DNA of 64,000 bases from Magnolia sinica (GCF_029962835.1 NC_080582.1:71916177-71980176), one strand, 5' to 3'. Positions 10,768 through 22,453 are shown, numbered from the stretch's first letter. A program made the numbers and translations. Notes: a model not told the origin generated them from the letters alone.

Positions 10768-11295
10768 CGGATTGCGTACTGAGTAACTCAATACGCTTAT
10801 CGTACTTAGTAAACCCTATGCGGTCCACCGTGATTTACTTATTTTATCAGCTCTGTCCATTCATTTTATCAAATAATTTTAGGTCTTGAGCCCAAAATTT
10901 AAATATATCCAATGGTCAAGTGAACCACACCAAAGGAAACAGTGTGAATTGAACCTCTACCATTGAAAAATTCTTAAAGTCCATAGAAGTTTTGGATCAA
11001 GATTATATTTGTGTTTTCCTTTCATCCATGCCTATATGATCTTATAAACAGGTTAGATGACAAACATCATTGTGGGGCCAATCAAGGTTTCAACAGTGTA
11101 AATCATTATCCCCACTGTTTCTTGTAGTATGATCCACTTGATCTTTGGATATGCTTAAATTTTAAGCTCAACCCCTTAAATTAGAAGAAAAAACAGATGG
11201 ACGGTATGGTAGACCATATACATTGAAGGTAGGCCCAAGTGTGTTTACTTGGTATGATAAGAGGTACTTCAGTAATACATCACTCAATCCAAATC
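10768..11295. mobile_element. Palindromic MITE, GCGGATTGCGTACTGAG subtype
   Basis: Begins with GCGGATTGCGTACTGAGTAA and ends with an inverted, partly degenerate version (TTTACTTGGTATGATAAG then CACTCAATCC). The interior has the family's AAGTTTTGGATCAAGATTAT and GGTTTCAACAGTG blocks. It directly abuts the previous copy. Confidence 0.8.
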
Positions 11296-11334
11296 TAGGG
11301 TGAGATCTTGTATTACATCAAAATCGGAGCTATT

Positions 11335-11790
11335 ATTCTATTGGGCTCGTGGCCCACTAATGATATTCCAAGATAATTAGATTATCAATTGCATCACAAT
11401 AATTACTTTAATATAATAATCAGCAAAGTTCAAATATTTTTATCGTAAATCAATGGTTAAAAATCATTGGTTAGCCACTCAGGCATGATCTTATGCTTGT
11501 GGCCCATCCGAGAGTTGGAATTTCATCATTTTCCACCAAAGCATATATTTCAATGGGCTTACTACAACCATTGTGTAAAACATTACATGCACCACTAATT
11601 AAAGATATTAAAGTTGATATAATATTTAAATTCAAACTCCTTTGAACATACCATGTATAGCTACTTTTGAGTTAAAGTAGACTCACAATTCAAGGCTACA
11701 AACATGACAAGAGGATTTCAAATCCAGGGATTTCAAATCCATGGGATTCCGAATCCAGGGTTCCAAATCCACGCTCCTAAAAAGGCCATT
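11335..11790. repeat. Interspersed repeat shared with 45.45-45.86 kb
   Basis: Shares with 45450-45862 a run of blocks in the same order: ATTAGATTATC(A/C)ATTGCAT, AATTACTTTAATA, AAATC(A/G)TTGGTTAGCCA, GATCTT(A/G)TGCTTGTGGC and a terminal stretch with AATCCAGGG repeats ending ATCCACGCTCC. Probably a non-autonomous DNA transposon; no target duplication was resolved. Confidence 0.65.
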
Positions 11791-12334
11791 AAATTTTAAC
11801 ATATGGACCCACCTTGCCTGGACCCAAAGATTCAGTATAGACCATAGACGTAAGAGAAAGTAGTTAATCAAGCATTTGCTTTCTTCTTTTTGGGGTGCTA
11901 GATTGAAATAATGATTGCCCACCTCCCAAGATGGGTTTCCCATCCACTTGTTGTGGGACCATGGATAATGTAAATCATAGCTCAATTGTAATTCGAGGAT
12001 ATACCAAAGATCATGCTTTTTAAGTCGTGATTGGTAAACTGAATTTCTTTTTTTTTTAAAGGTCTAAGAATAATTAAAGTGATAATCCACTGTGTACTGA
12101 ATTTCAAGTACCGATATATGCTACAATGACTGTTGGGTAAATTATTTGAAGAATTTATTGAACACTGAAATTCAAATTCAATACTAAATTTAAAAACCTT
12201 TGTTTAGTAGAAATGTTTTAAATTTTACAATTTTACTTGATGTGCCCATGTCTTAATATGATCTAAAAAAATGGATGGACCGAAAGGATTTCTCATAAAC
12301 ATCATAATGGGCCCCACCTAACTTCTTGTGGGTA
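11791..12334. other. Unassigned AT-rich sequence
   Basis: No open frame of interest. A T-run lies at 12048-12057. A short block near 12295-12312 (ATAATGGGCCCCACC) is a terminal fragment of the palindromic MITE family. Confidence 0.5.
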
Positions 12335-12790
12335 TTGCCTTGGCTGTAGGGCCACCTTGATGTATGTGTTGTACATCCACACCATTCATCACTTTTTACA
12401 GCCTAATTTATGCCATGGTCTAAAAAATGAAGCAGATCCAAATCTGAAGTGGACTAAACAACAAGGATTGAATATCCACCATAAAAAAAACTTATATGAG
12501 CCACAAAAGTCTTAAATCAAGTTGATATTTATTGTTTTCCCTCCCTGGTCTATGTAACCTTATCAATGGTGATATGGTAAATAAACATTAGGTTGTGCCT
12601 TGGTAAGTTTTTAACGAGGGGTGTTCATTGACCATTATTTCCTATGGTATGATCCACTTGATATTTGGGTCTATTTGGGACCATGGTCTAAAATAAGCTG
12701 TAAAAACTGATGGACAGTGTAGACATACAACATATACCTCAAGGTAGGCCCAAGCTAACTTTAAACCACAGGAACTTCCCACAATAGGAT
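12335..12790. mobile_element. Palindromic MITE
   Basis: Left arm ACCTTGATGTATGTGTTGTACATCC, right arm its inverse GACATACAACATATACCTCAAGGT. The interior has TAAATCAAGTTGATATTTAT and the GGTATGATCCACTTGATATT block of the family. Boundaries are approximate. Confidence 0.75.
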
Positions 12791-12837
12791 GTTACAACTT
12801 ATCTGCATTCAAATTTGCATAAGTCGGCAATCCAGGG

Positions 12838-13230
12838 AAGCAGTCACCTCACAATCATGTTGATGTTGTAGAGTTCTGTGGGCCCCTTAGAATCATTGTC
12901 CATCCATTTTTTAGATCATTATGATCATGAGCCCAAAAAATGGTGGGGATTGAATGTCTACAATTGAATACTTCTTGGGGCCACATAAGTTTTGGACCAA
13001 GTTGATATTTGTATTTTCCACTCATCCATGTCCGAGCGACTGTATGAATAGGCTGGTTAGAAAATAAACATCATGTAGACCCTATAAAGATTTCAATGAT
13101 TGACATCATTGTCCCCACTGCTTTTCGGTGTGCTCATTATTCAGGTCATGCACTACAATGATCTGGAAAATTAAATAGACAGTTTGGACAGAACAAATAC
13201 ATCATAGCGGTGCTTACTGGACATTTGTTA
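12838..13230. mobile_element. Palindromic MITE, degraded
   Basis: Carries GTTCTGTGGGCCCC, a shortened CATTGTCCATCCATTTTTTAG, AAGTTTTGGACCAAGTTGATA and a decayed right arm ending GACAGAACAAATACATCATAG. Several internal deletions compared with the 514-bp copy. Confidence 0.65.
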
Positions 13231-14082
13231 TGTCAAAATGAAGTAGGTTCATATACGAAAAGGCATAGTCATCATTTTATTTTATTTTTCAAAACCCAAA
13301 GCTATTTATTGCATTCTGGTGGCATCGCTTAGTGTTTTCGGTACATACATCACTCTTAAATATAATTCCATGATTAGTTTTAATTAAGGTCTAAATTTAA
13401 CTGTGTTAAATAAATATAAAAAATAACATATTAAGTGGCTGAAATCTTAAAACCTTGAATTGTAATGTGTATGCCTAACCCAGAGCTTACTCACGTGATA
13501 AATGGGTTGGGGTAGGCACAGTCCTCCAATAGTTTTTGTATATATTTTTTTTTCCATCAAATAGATGGGTTGTCTATTTTTACTTGGATTCCAGCCAAAC
13601 CCAACTTACATTTTAATGAATTTGGCCTAGGTTCAAAATTCTGATCCAATTCTTAAATAGGTTTGGATTTGAACCCCTGTGATTTGATTAGACCCACCCT
13701 CTGACACCCTTGGCTATGTGGTTGAGCCGGGTGGATCACATTAGGATCGGCTTGTTCATTTAGCCTAACCTACAAATAACTTATATGGACCAGTTGAATT
13801 AGGCAGGGCTCAACTGAATTTGAGATGTTTACCTAAATGGTCATACTTTTTAGCTCAAGCCCAACTTAATATTCATTTAGCATGATTTGTACCTCTCTCA
13901 TAAGCGGTTGGGCCAATTGACCCACAAGCACACTTGAACCATTACCACCCTTACTAACCAATGAAGGCTAATCTTTATCACTCGGTAGTTTTCCCGGCAA
14001 TTATATTACTCAAACAAATCGAAGGTATGATTGTTTGACTTGGACAAGTCAAGGGCAACTCATCCATGTCATACTGGTTTTC

Positions 14083-14131
<49 letters not shown>

Positions 14132-14180
14132 TATAAAGTATTAAATTGGGATAAATTCTAACAAAACCCAACCCAACATC
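13231..14180. other. Unassigned sequence with AT microsatellite
   Basis: No gene seen. A perfect (AT)n run of about 40 bp occupies 14087-14127. Much of the sequence is AT-rich with repeated TTGGGCC/CCCAAC motifs near 13600-13930, possibly old MITE debris. Confidence 0.5.
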
Positions 14181-14700
14181 TCTCCAACCAAACTAGCATA
14201 AACATTTTTGGTCCATAGAATTGAATGGCATTGAATTGTATTAGATGAGATTAACATCATTGGTGTACAATGATTGCATGTCTAGAAATACCATGGTATT
14301 GTAGCTATCTAATTCCAAGTTTGGGAAAAAAAATTTGTCATAGGAAAACACTAGATTAAGCAAAATCATGTATGGTGGAACATGGAATTGTAATTAACGA
14401 ACCAAATTCCAATCAGATGTCGTTCGCTTATACACATATATAACCAGAATGTGATGTGGTGTATATGGATGGACAACATGAATAAACACATGCATCAATG
14501 TGGGGCCCATGTGTGTAATGGATTTCAAAATCAACAGAACTATGCTGGACCGAATCCAATTCCATGGGACTAAATGCAATTCCATCCCACCTGATCCTAA
14601 CTTTTCCCATCCTCTCCAAATGTTGGATGGAATTAAATGGGGCCGAGTGCAATTCTATCCCACCTAATCCCATCTAACATGGCCAAACACCCCTTAAGAG
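14181..14700. repeat. Probable transposon remnant
   Basis: Contains several CAATTCCATCCCACCTGAT-like blocks in both orientations and ends GGCCAAACACCCCTTAA, which has the form of a MITE terminus (reverse complement TTAAGGGGTGTTTGGCC). The matching left terminus was not found. Confidence 0.4.
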
Positions 14701-14827
14701 GCTAGGCTTGGGCTAGACTTAGGACTTATGTAGAATGACGTAAGCTGGGTTTGGACAAGGCCTGGGTGTATGTAGAATAATGTAGGCTGACCATGAACAA
14801 TGCATGGCTAGCCTAACATTGCCCACA

Positions 14828-16081
14828 GATTGAGTACTAAGCATGCTAAAAGTAAACTATGTGGGCCTACCATGGATTTAAGTATGTCAGTTTATTTCTA
14901 CGTAGGAGCCCAAAATGAAGCATATACAAAGCTTAAGTGAACCACAACATAAGATATAAGAATATAATTAGAGGTGTACATGAGTCGAATTGAGTCGAGC
15001 TTGGCATAGCTCGACTCGGCTCGGCCACTTGTTGACCCTAGCTTGAATTGGGTTCGGCTCGATCCTCGAGCTTAACTGGCCAGCTTAGCTCAGTTTGGTT
15101 AGCAGCTCAGGCCAGTTCGAGCCGAGTTCGAGCCAAGATCGAGCCTAGTATGCATGTGGAGCATTTTCATAAACACAAGAACTGCACCTTCAAAATCTCA
15201 CCGTGTGTAAACACAGCAGCAATGATTTTACAGGTATTTCATCAAACACCATGTAAGCAACATAAAAAACAAGAAAAAAAAAAGGATATTTGTACCCATC
15301 CGGATCCATAGGAAGAAAAACTTTAATGGCTAAAATGAGGACGTGAATTACCAGTTACCTTGCATACAACAAGTTCTTGTGGTGGAAAGCTTTGTGGGAC
15401 CTAAAAGAAATGGCCTAAATTCACTCTGTCAATCCGTCCATCATTTCTCAGGCTCACCTTCTCCATCATTTCATATACATACCTTTCTTGCTACCCGCTG
15501 CACTTCACTGAGTCATTTCATCAAACACATGATGAGCAACAACAATATCAAAGTAACTGATCGAGTTCGATTCAAGTTGGGTTCGATCTGAGTCAAGCCG
15601 TCCCTCATGCAAGCTTAAACTTACTTCAAAATTTTTTTGAGCTAAAAAAATCAGCTCAACTCGGCTTGCACTCAGTTTGAAACCTAACCGAATGGGGCTT
15701 TTTTGAGTCGAGTGCAGCTAGCAACCGAGCTAACTCTGCTCATGTACAACACTAAGTATAAGAAAATCCCACTGTTGGCTTACAATGATGTCTATTTATC
15801 ATCTAACCTGTTCATAAGGTCAAGCGGAGAAATATTAACTTCATCCAAAACTTTTGTGGCTCCTTGAAGAGTAATCAATGGTAGGCATTCAATTCACAAT
15901 GTTTCCTATACTGTGGTCCACTTGAGCCTTGAATATGCTTCAATTTTGAGATTAAGAACTAAAATGAGCTGGTAAAACGGATGGACGGCGTGGATAAGAT
16001 ACATACATCACGGTGGGCCCCACAGAGTTTACTCAGTACGAAATAAGCGTCTTAATTGGAAGGACCGGGCGAATCGCGTCC
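14828..16081. mobile_element. Palindromic MITE split by a hAT-type insertion
   Basis: Left part (14828-14962) starts GATTGAGTACTAAGC and TAAACTATGTGGGCC; the right part (15757-16081) resumes with the family's centre and ends in GGGCCCCACAGAGTTTACTC and GCGAATCGCGTCC, the inverse of the left end. The intervening 14963-15756 is a foreign element. The right end lies only about 70 bp before the coding start of the small membrane protein gene. Confidence 0.8.
14963..15756. mobile_element. Non-autonomous hAT-type element nested in a MITE
   Basis: Flanked by the 8-bp direct repeat TATAAGAA (14955-14962 and 15757-15764). Subterminal inverted repeats are TAGAGGTGTACATGAG at left and the inverse CTCATGTACAACACTA at right. 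Arms are full of GAGTCGAG/CTCGACTCGG motifs. The middle (15155-15290) matches, in reverse complement, the middle of the element at 28772-29298. If ends are set at TAG...CTA instead, the flanking 8-mers are AATATAAT and AGTATAAG, so the exact edge is uncertain by a few bases. Confidence 0.85.
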
Positions 16082-16152
16082 TAATTCAAACGAGCAGTTA
16101 CTAGCGCAAGTGATCTTTCCCACCCTCTCTTTCTCACTCTCACTCTCTGGCA

Positions 16153-16497
16153 ATGGAAAATGGAGATGACTGGCTAGCCCTTGACAAGCTCTACCATATC
16201 CTCTTCTGCTTCTTCATCTCCTTCTCCTTCTCTTCTCTCTGTAATCTGAGCCGATACTCTTTCGTCCGCAGATGGAGCATCTCCCTCGGATCTCTCGCCT
16301 CTCTCGCTGCCGGCGCCGCGAAAGAAGCTGCCGACGAGGTCGGGCTCTGGAAATCATCTGGCGCTTCTTTCAAAGACGCTGTGGCCGATCTCATCGGGAT
16401 CGGAATCGCTTGGCTCTGTCTTTCCGTCTGGAGGCAAATCCATCCGCGGAAAGTTATTGATGAAACGGGTCGGATTCGAGGGGATTCGATGGTTTAA
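16153..16497 (+). CDS. Small multi-pass membrane protein, 114 aa, function unknown
   Basis: Intact single-exon frame starting at the first ATG after a CT-rich leader (CTCTCTTTCTCACTCTCAC), with favourable context (ATGG). The protein has three hydrophobic stretches: about 15-30, 43-58 and 77-93. Conserved-looking features are the DKLYH motif at 11-15 and GAAKEAADEVG at 54-64, separated as in bacterial YfiM/DUF2279-type small membrane proteins (D-K-x-x-H, then G-x-x-K-E-x-x-D), to which small plant proteins of this kind look related; this relationship is inferred from motif layout only. GC content is well above the surrounding repeats, supporting a real gene. Its role, partner and compartment are unknown. 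No neighbours suggest a function. The proximal upstream DNA is the end of a MITE. Confidence 0.8.
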   Translation: MENGDDWLALDKLYHILFCFFISFSFSSLCNLSRYSFVRRWSISLGSLASLAAGAAKEAADEVGLWKSSGASFKDAVADLIGIGIAWLCLSVWRQIHPRKVIDETGRIRGDSMV

Positions 16498-17139
16498 AGC
16501 AATTTTCAAGGGCGAGTTTTCGATGCCCGTTGGACGGCTAGGATGGATCAGGTGAATGTTCTAAACCCTAACTGAATCATGGTGAATTATGCACAAAATA
16601 TGGATATCTTTGTTGTATGTGAAAATCATTGTCAAAAAAGAAGAAGAAGAAGAATAAGAAGAGGGAATTGATAACGACATCCTCTTCTTTCTGTTTTTGG
16701 TAGTACTATAGTACAAAAATTGGACAATTGTACTACCAGAAGTAGAGAGAAAAGGGTGCTTCCTGAATGAGAGGTAAATGCGAACCCGAATGTAGAATGA
16801 GCCTTGCATGGGTTATTGGTTCATTGCGGATTCGGTCGTAGGAAAAGGGTGGTAATGTCCAGGGATTCTTAGCTTAGACGTAGTCATACAACATGGTTTT
16901 ATTGATTTGAGAGAATTGGCCTCCTTAGCTCAGCCCATATCCTTCTAGACAAGATGCCAATCCATATCAAGTATCAACGATGATGGTGGGTCTTCTTCAC
17001 CAATGAAGTTTTTTACCACACCGTCCAGACCTTACATTAGCTGACAGATACTCGCTGCCATGTGCTACACTTGATCTTTGATTTCACATGTATCATACCT
17101 CTCTTGCAACCATGGGATTATATGACTATTGCCCTGTTC
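16498..17139. other. 3' flank of the small membrane protein gene
   Basis: No further gene seen. An (AAG)n tract lies at 16636-16652. The transcript end probably lies here but no clear polyadenylation signal was chosen. Confidence 0.5.
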
Positions 17140-17920
17140 AATCCCATGCATTGCTTCGCTGGAGCAATTAAAAAACATTGAAGGCATCTTGTACTGCTTT
17201 GAAGCGATCTCTGGGCTCAGAATTAATCCAAGCAAAAGTGCAATGGCAGGTTGGCACCTTGGATGGGAGATGTAGAGGGTTGGAAGACTGGTTTGGGTAC
17301 AGAGTGGTTTCTCTTCCTTTCGAGCATCTTAGGCTCCCATTAGATGGGAATCCAAAATGACAGTTTCTTTGGACCAGGTTATAGAAAGATTTGAGAAGTT
17401 GGCTTGTTGCCAAAGGAACTTTTTATCCCTTGATGGCGGAATAACCCTGATAGAATCCACCCTCTCCAATTTTCTGGTGTACTTCTTATCACTTTTTAGG
17501 ATGCTTGGCAAGTTAAGAAGAAGGTTGAGGGGATTCAGAGGAATTTCCTTTGGAAGGGAGGGGGTGAATCATTAATTCCATCTTATGAATTAGAAAGAGG
17601 TACAAAAAAATGAAGTAGGTGGGATAGGTGTTAGCAAGTTAAAGGGGAGGAATTGGGCGTTTTGTAGTAAGTGGTGGTGGAGATCTTATGAGGAGCGGAA
17701 CTCTGTGTGGGTGAGTGGAACTCTATGTGGGTGAAAGTCATTTGAAGCAAAGACAATACTTCAGAAAAGGGATGGTTAGTCCTGTGAAGAGGTGGTTTTG
17801 GAGATTCATAGCAATTGCTAATTTCATACCCCTCAAGGTGGAAAAACAACGCTTTGGCAGGTAGGCTAGGATGTCTCATTGTGAATGGTGTTAAATTCTG
17901 ACTTCAAAATTGGGATGAAA

Positions 17921-17961
<41 letters not shown>

Positions 17962-18790
17962 GAAAGGGGGGTCTTATGATGGATTCCTATGAAGTTACCA
18001 GGTGGTGGTGTGGAACACTATCTTTCAAATTAATCTTAAGGGTTAGGAGATCAGTAGTTTTAGTGAGATGATGGCAGTGCTGAAACAGGTTTGGGTTGAT
18101 ATAAACAATCCTGATCAGGAAGATGTGGAGGTTGCTTTCCAATGGATGCTTTGCATGATCACATCCAAACCATTCTTCCATCAATGTGTTAGTGGTGGTG
18201 GCGTTCTTCCCCCTAGGGCCGAATTGTGGAGGAATGGAATTCCTCCTAGACTTGAAGCTTTTGCTTGGACATCTACAATCAATAAAGTTATGGCCATGAA
18301 TAGTCCGTGTAAGCAACGATTTTCTTTCCCGAGTATTTGGTTCATGTGTTGGGAGTTTGAGGAGTCCATCGACCATTTGTTTTTGCACTGCCCCTTTGTG
18401 TGGGAGGTGTTGTTCCTTTTATTTATTTATTTTTTTCTGTAGTGAGTTCCTAAATAAATCGCTGAAGGACATCATGTGGTCAAGAAGGCCTTTCTCTCAC
18501 TGTTAAGGGTAATATAATTTGGAAGATGCTCCCCTTTGTCATGTGGTGTTTGTGGAAGGTAATTGGAGGATTTTGAAAACAATATGTTGTGTCGAGGATG
18601 TAAAAAGAAGAATTTCTTTGGTGATTGCGGATTGGTCCATGGTGGGAGTGAAGTTTCATGGTGTTCTAAAGAGTTGAGATTCATGGAGATTGGTGTGGTG
18701 TGGTAAAAGGAATTCTAGCTCCTGGCTTGGCTTGTAATTTTGAATTCTTGTGCTTTTGTTGGTGTTTTTTTTTTTTTTTTTTTTAAATTA
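17140..18790 (+). pseudogene. 5'-truncated LINE (L1 type) ORF2 remnant
   Basis: In broken plus-strand frames it encodes the end of reverse transcriptase and the C-terminus: EGILYCFEAISGLRINPSK near 17180, then QVIERFEKLACCQRNFLSLD, GGITLIESTLSNFLVYFLSL (17380-17500) and the zf-RVT region with PPRLEAFAW and EESIDHLFLHCPFVWEV (18240-18400). A WxxLPFVMWCLWK block follows at about 18520. Stops, frameshifts and a (CT)n tract at 17927-17957 interrupt it. The catalytic part of reverse transcriptase is absent, as expected after 5' truncation. Confidence 0.85.
17927..17957. repeat. (CT)n microsatellite
   Basis: Uninterrupted CT dinucleotides inside the LINE remnant. Confidence 0.95.
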
Positions 18791-19079
18791 TAAATTTTTG
18801 GGAAGTTAGTGGGGTTTTTCGTGTGGCAGATGCTCTGTTGTGATTTAAGAGGAAGTGAAGAGAGGGTCAGTCATTCTTTTGGTTCCTCAGGTCCCCTTTC
18901 AATAGCATTTTCTTGTATTAAACTCTATTTTAGTAAAATTCTACTTATCTTTTCTTTTTCTTTTTCTTTTTTTAAAAAAGCCATTCTATTTAATGAGGTA
19001 ATGTGAGAAAGAAGAAGAGATGGGGTTTTGGGCTTACTTTAGTTTTCTTTTTCTTTTTCTTCTTTTTTTAAAGGATTAG
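18791..19079. other. T-rich spacer between two LINE remnants
   Basis: Contains T runs (18766-18785 just upstream, 18950-18975, 19043-19070) and no gene. Confidence 0.5.
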
Positions 19080-21960
19080 AGTTTTAGAAGGGAAGAAGAA
19101 ATCAAATGGCATTAAAGGTCTAGAGCCTTGTGGCTAAAATAGGGGGACAAAAACACGAATTTCTTCCACAATATGGCCAGTGCTCACGTTAGGATTAAAA
19201 AAATTAGTAGTTTGATGATCGATGGTTCCAAAATTGCGGATAAGGATAAGATTTTCAATTCCATTGTCTTATCCTACAAAAAATTGCTTACTCGTGATGA
19301 TTGGTCCAGACCACGCTTGGAGAACTTATCCATTTCTCAACTGTCCTCTCAGGATTCAAAATCTCTTGAAATGTCGTTTTCATAAGAAGAGGTCAAAGAA
19401 GCTCTTGATTCTATGTGTGGGGACAAGGCTCCCGGGCCTGACGGTTTCTTGATGAGGTTCTTTCAAACATTTTGGCCGGTGGTTAGTAAAGATGTTATGA
19501 ATTTCATGTCAGAATTCTTTGAGAGACGCCATCTTTCAAAAGAACTTGTGGCTACCTTTATCGTTTTAATTTCGAAGATAGAAGGAGTGGAGTATCTTAA
19601 GGATTTCAGGCTGATAAGCCTAATTGGAAGTCCCTATAAAATCCTCGCCAAAGTCCTAGCCTCTGGATTCAGAATAGTGCTATCTCAAGTCATTTCGGAA
19701 AACCAAATTTCTTTATAGTGGATAGGCAGATTTTGGACTTGGCCCTTATTGCCCACGAATGCATTGATTCCAAGCACATGGAAGGGATTAGCGGCTTGGT
19801 TTGCAAGCTATATGTTGAAAAGGCCTACGACCACATAGATTGGGAATTTTTCGACTATATGCTCGGGAGGCTTGGCTACGGCCTTAAGTGGAGGGGGTGG
19901 ATTCAAGCTTGTATTCAATCGCCATATTTTTCCATCTTGATTAATGGCGCCTCAAATGATTTCTTTAAAACGTCTTGTGGCAGCAGCCAAGGGGACCCGT
20001 TTTCTCTTTATCTTTTTCTAATGGTTGGGGAGGCTTTTAGTTGAATTCTTCAAAGAGTTGAGGAGAATGGTTTAATTTCTGGTTTTAAAGTGGCAAATGC
20101 GGGGATTCAAATTTCTCATCTTCAATATGCAAAAGATAAAATTCTTTTTTGTGATACGGATACGACCTCGATTGATAATCTACGGAAAATTATGGTTTGC
20201 TTTGAAGTGGTTTTAGGGCTAAATGTTAATGTTGCCAAAACGGAGCTCATGGGGATTCATGTGGGTCTTGATCATTTGATGGAACTTGCCAGAGTTTTTG
20301 GTTGTAAAGCGATTGATTTTCCTTCTTCCTACCTTGGGCTTCCGCTGTGTATTGGGAAACCGGCAAAACACTTGTGGGATAAAGTTTTCGAAAGAATTGA
20401 AAGTAAGCTATCCTCTTGGAAGGGTCGGTATCTTTTGTTGGGAGGCCATATATCTCCTATTAAGGATGTTCTTTCTAACATGCTAGTTTACATTTTGTCT
20501 CTTTTCAAGTGTCCTCAATTGGTGGTGGATAGAATTAGATAAATGGAGAAGGGATTTCCTCTAAAAAGGATCGAATGGCAAAAGGATATTTAGCTTGCTT
20601 AAACGGGAAGAGGTTTGTAAGCTGGTAAAGGAATGAGGGGGCTAGGGTGAAAGACCTCGCTCTTATAAACTTAGCCCTTCTTGGTAAATGGCATTGGGGA
20701 TTTGAGGTAGAGGCGGGCAAATTGTGGAAGGAACTCTTAGTTTCCAACTATGGAACGCAGCCAGGCAAATGGAGCATAAAGAATTCTTCTCTTTACATAG
20801 CTTCTAATGTTTGGAGGGTGATAGTGTTGACTGTCGATAGAGCAAAGGTTTCGTGAAGGTGTCTTTTTTAATTGGAAAAGGGAACCAAATTCGATTTTGG
20901 ATGGATGCGTGGTGTGGGGATCAACCTTTGATTGATCTATTTCCTAGAATTGCCAACATATCTATCGATTGTTTTCGTTCCATTCATGTGGATGGCTTCT
21001 ATACTTAATAATGGAGGAAATTTGGTGTGGTTTCCCCTGTGTAGAAGGAACCTTTTGGACGAGGAGTTTGGGGAGTTAATGGATTTACTTTTTTTTTTTT
21101 CTTGGGGTTAGCTTTTTAGTACACACCATGTCAGTACACACACTCTAGGTCAGCCACCCCCGCTAGGGATCGATACCAAGACCTCAAGTGTTGAAACGAG
21201 GTATCTCCACTCAGTCTGCCAGTTGAGCTATGGATCTGGATTTACTTCAACATCTAAATCTGGGTACTCAATCGCTCCACGACTAAGATTCAATGGTTTG
21301 GAAAGAACAAAGTTCGGGAATTTTCTCGGTCAAATCGTTCTACAATCTTCTCTCCAAGCCTTCCATTGTGAAATCCTTTTCGTTTCATCATTTGTCCTAT
21401 GGCGCTCCTCCTCGTGTAGCGGCTTTTGTTTGGCTTGTGGGTAGGAAAAGGGTTTTAACCATTGACAACCTGCAAAAGAGATCTCTTTTTCTTCCGAACA
21501 CATGCTTGATGTGTATGAAAGACGCAAAGTCGATAGATCACCCATTTATCCATTGCCCTTTCATATCCTCTGTTTGGGAGCACTTTCTGCTTTTCTTTCA
21601 TGTCTCTTGGGCTATGCCAAAATCAGTTGTTGACCTATTATGGGCTCGGTACGGGAGCAATTTGGGAAAGACTCTTAATGCGATTTGGAGGCTAGTGGCA
21701 ATGGGAATTATTTGGCTTATTTGGAAGGAGCAGAATAGTTGATGTTTTGAAAACAAGGCTTCCTTTGTGGAAGGGATCATTTGTAGAGTCAAATATGCAG
21801 TGGTGGAATGGGCTGCTTATGTTGAAGTAGCAAAGTGCGTGGGTCTTTCCACCTTTTTCGGTGTAGTCTTGGGTTGTATTCATTTTCCTCCTTACAACGG
21901 GTCTTTTAATAAAATTTCATGTTACCTCTCAAAAATAAAAAGTTTTAGAAGGGAAAAAAA
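19080..21960 (+). pseudogene. LINE (L1 type) ORF2 remnant with reverse transcriptase
   Basis: Near-continuous plus-strand translation covers the region before the fingers (GDKNTNFFHNMASAHVR), the fingers (APGPDGF at 19430, LISLIGSPYKILAKVLA at 19615), the palm (KLYVEKAYDHIDWEFFDYML at 19805; QGDPFSLYLF at 19990; LQYAKDKILF at 20120), the thumb and the zf-RVT domain (KSIDHPFIHCPF near 21530). Two palm aspartates are lost: the usual L-D of motif A is LY (codon 19811-19813) and the usual YADD is YAKD (20126-20137). A few stops and frameshifts are present. A SINE has inserted at 21091-21236. The 5' ORF1 and endonuclease are missing. Confidence 0.9.
21091..21236 (-). mobile_element. tRNA-derived SINE, 146 bp, 11-bp TSD
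   Basis: Flanked by TGGATTTACTT at 21080-21090 and 21237-21247. Read on the minus strand it starts AGATCCATAGCTCAACTGGC, containing an A-box-like TAGCTCAACTGGCAGACTG, then a B-box-like GGTCTTGGTATCGATCCC, a GTGTGTACTGACATGGTGTG body and a tail CTAACCCCAAG plus poly(A). These are hallmarks of a tRNA-type SINE copied by a LINE. It interrupts the dead LINE, so it is younger than that insertion. Confidence 0.9.
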
Positions 21961-22037
21961 AAAGATCCAGATCAAAAGACACTGCCCTCTAGAAAAGAAT
22001 ATAGAATTACATGTTATGAGAATACCATCACATTACA

Positions 22038-22040
<3 letters not shown>

Positions 22041-22089
<49 letters not shown>
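22041..22089. repeat. (AAT)n microsatellite
   Basis: About 16 perfect ATA/AAT triplets. Confidence 0.95.
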
Positions 22090-22092
<3 letters not shown>

Positions 22093-22433
22093 ATCTATTG
22101 ACTCTCTTATGTTGGCTTGGCACATGATGAAGTTGGGAAAGGCGAAGACTTGCTTTAGAGGATGACACTTCTCACAGTATGGTGGGCAGTGTGGGAAGAG
22201 AGAGATGCTAGATGTTTCAACAGTGAGAGGAAGTCGGTGGAAGGTGCGTCCTTAAGGGCTAGGACGTTGGTCATCGAATGGTCTTCCTGTGTTTAAGCCG
22301 AGAAATTGAAATTTTGATTTTCCTGGATAGTTTCGGTCATCTGCTTGGCACCTTTTCCTCTTTGTAGTTTTCCCTTCTTTTAATATAATTTTTGTTATCT
22401 CTAAAAAAAAAGAGAAAAAAAAAAAGAAAGAAA
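22090..22433 (+). pseudogene. LINE 3'-end fragment with poly(A) tail
   Basis: Translates to LLTVWWAVWEERDARCFNSE and LRARTLVIEWSSC, the C-terminal tail of plant L1-type ORF2, followed by a 3' untranslated stretch and an A-rich tail from 22401. Similar to, but distinct from, the larger remnants upstream. Confidence 0.75.
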
Positions 22434-22453
22434 AGAAGGGCCATTTCCCTTAA

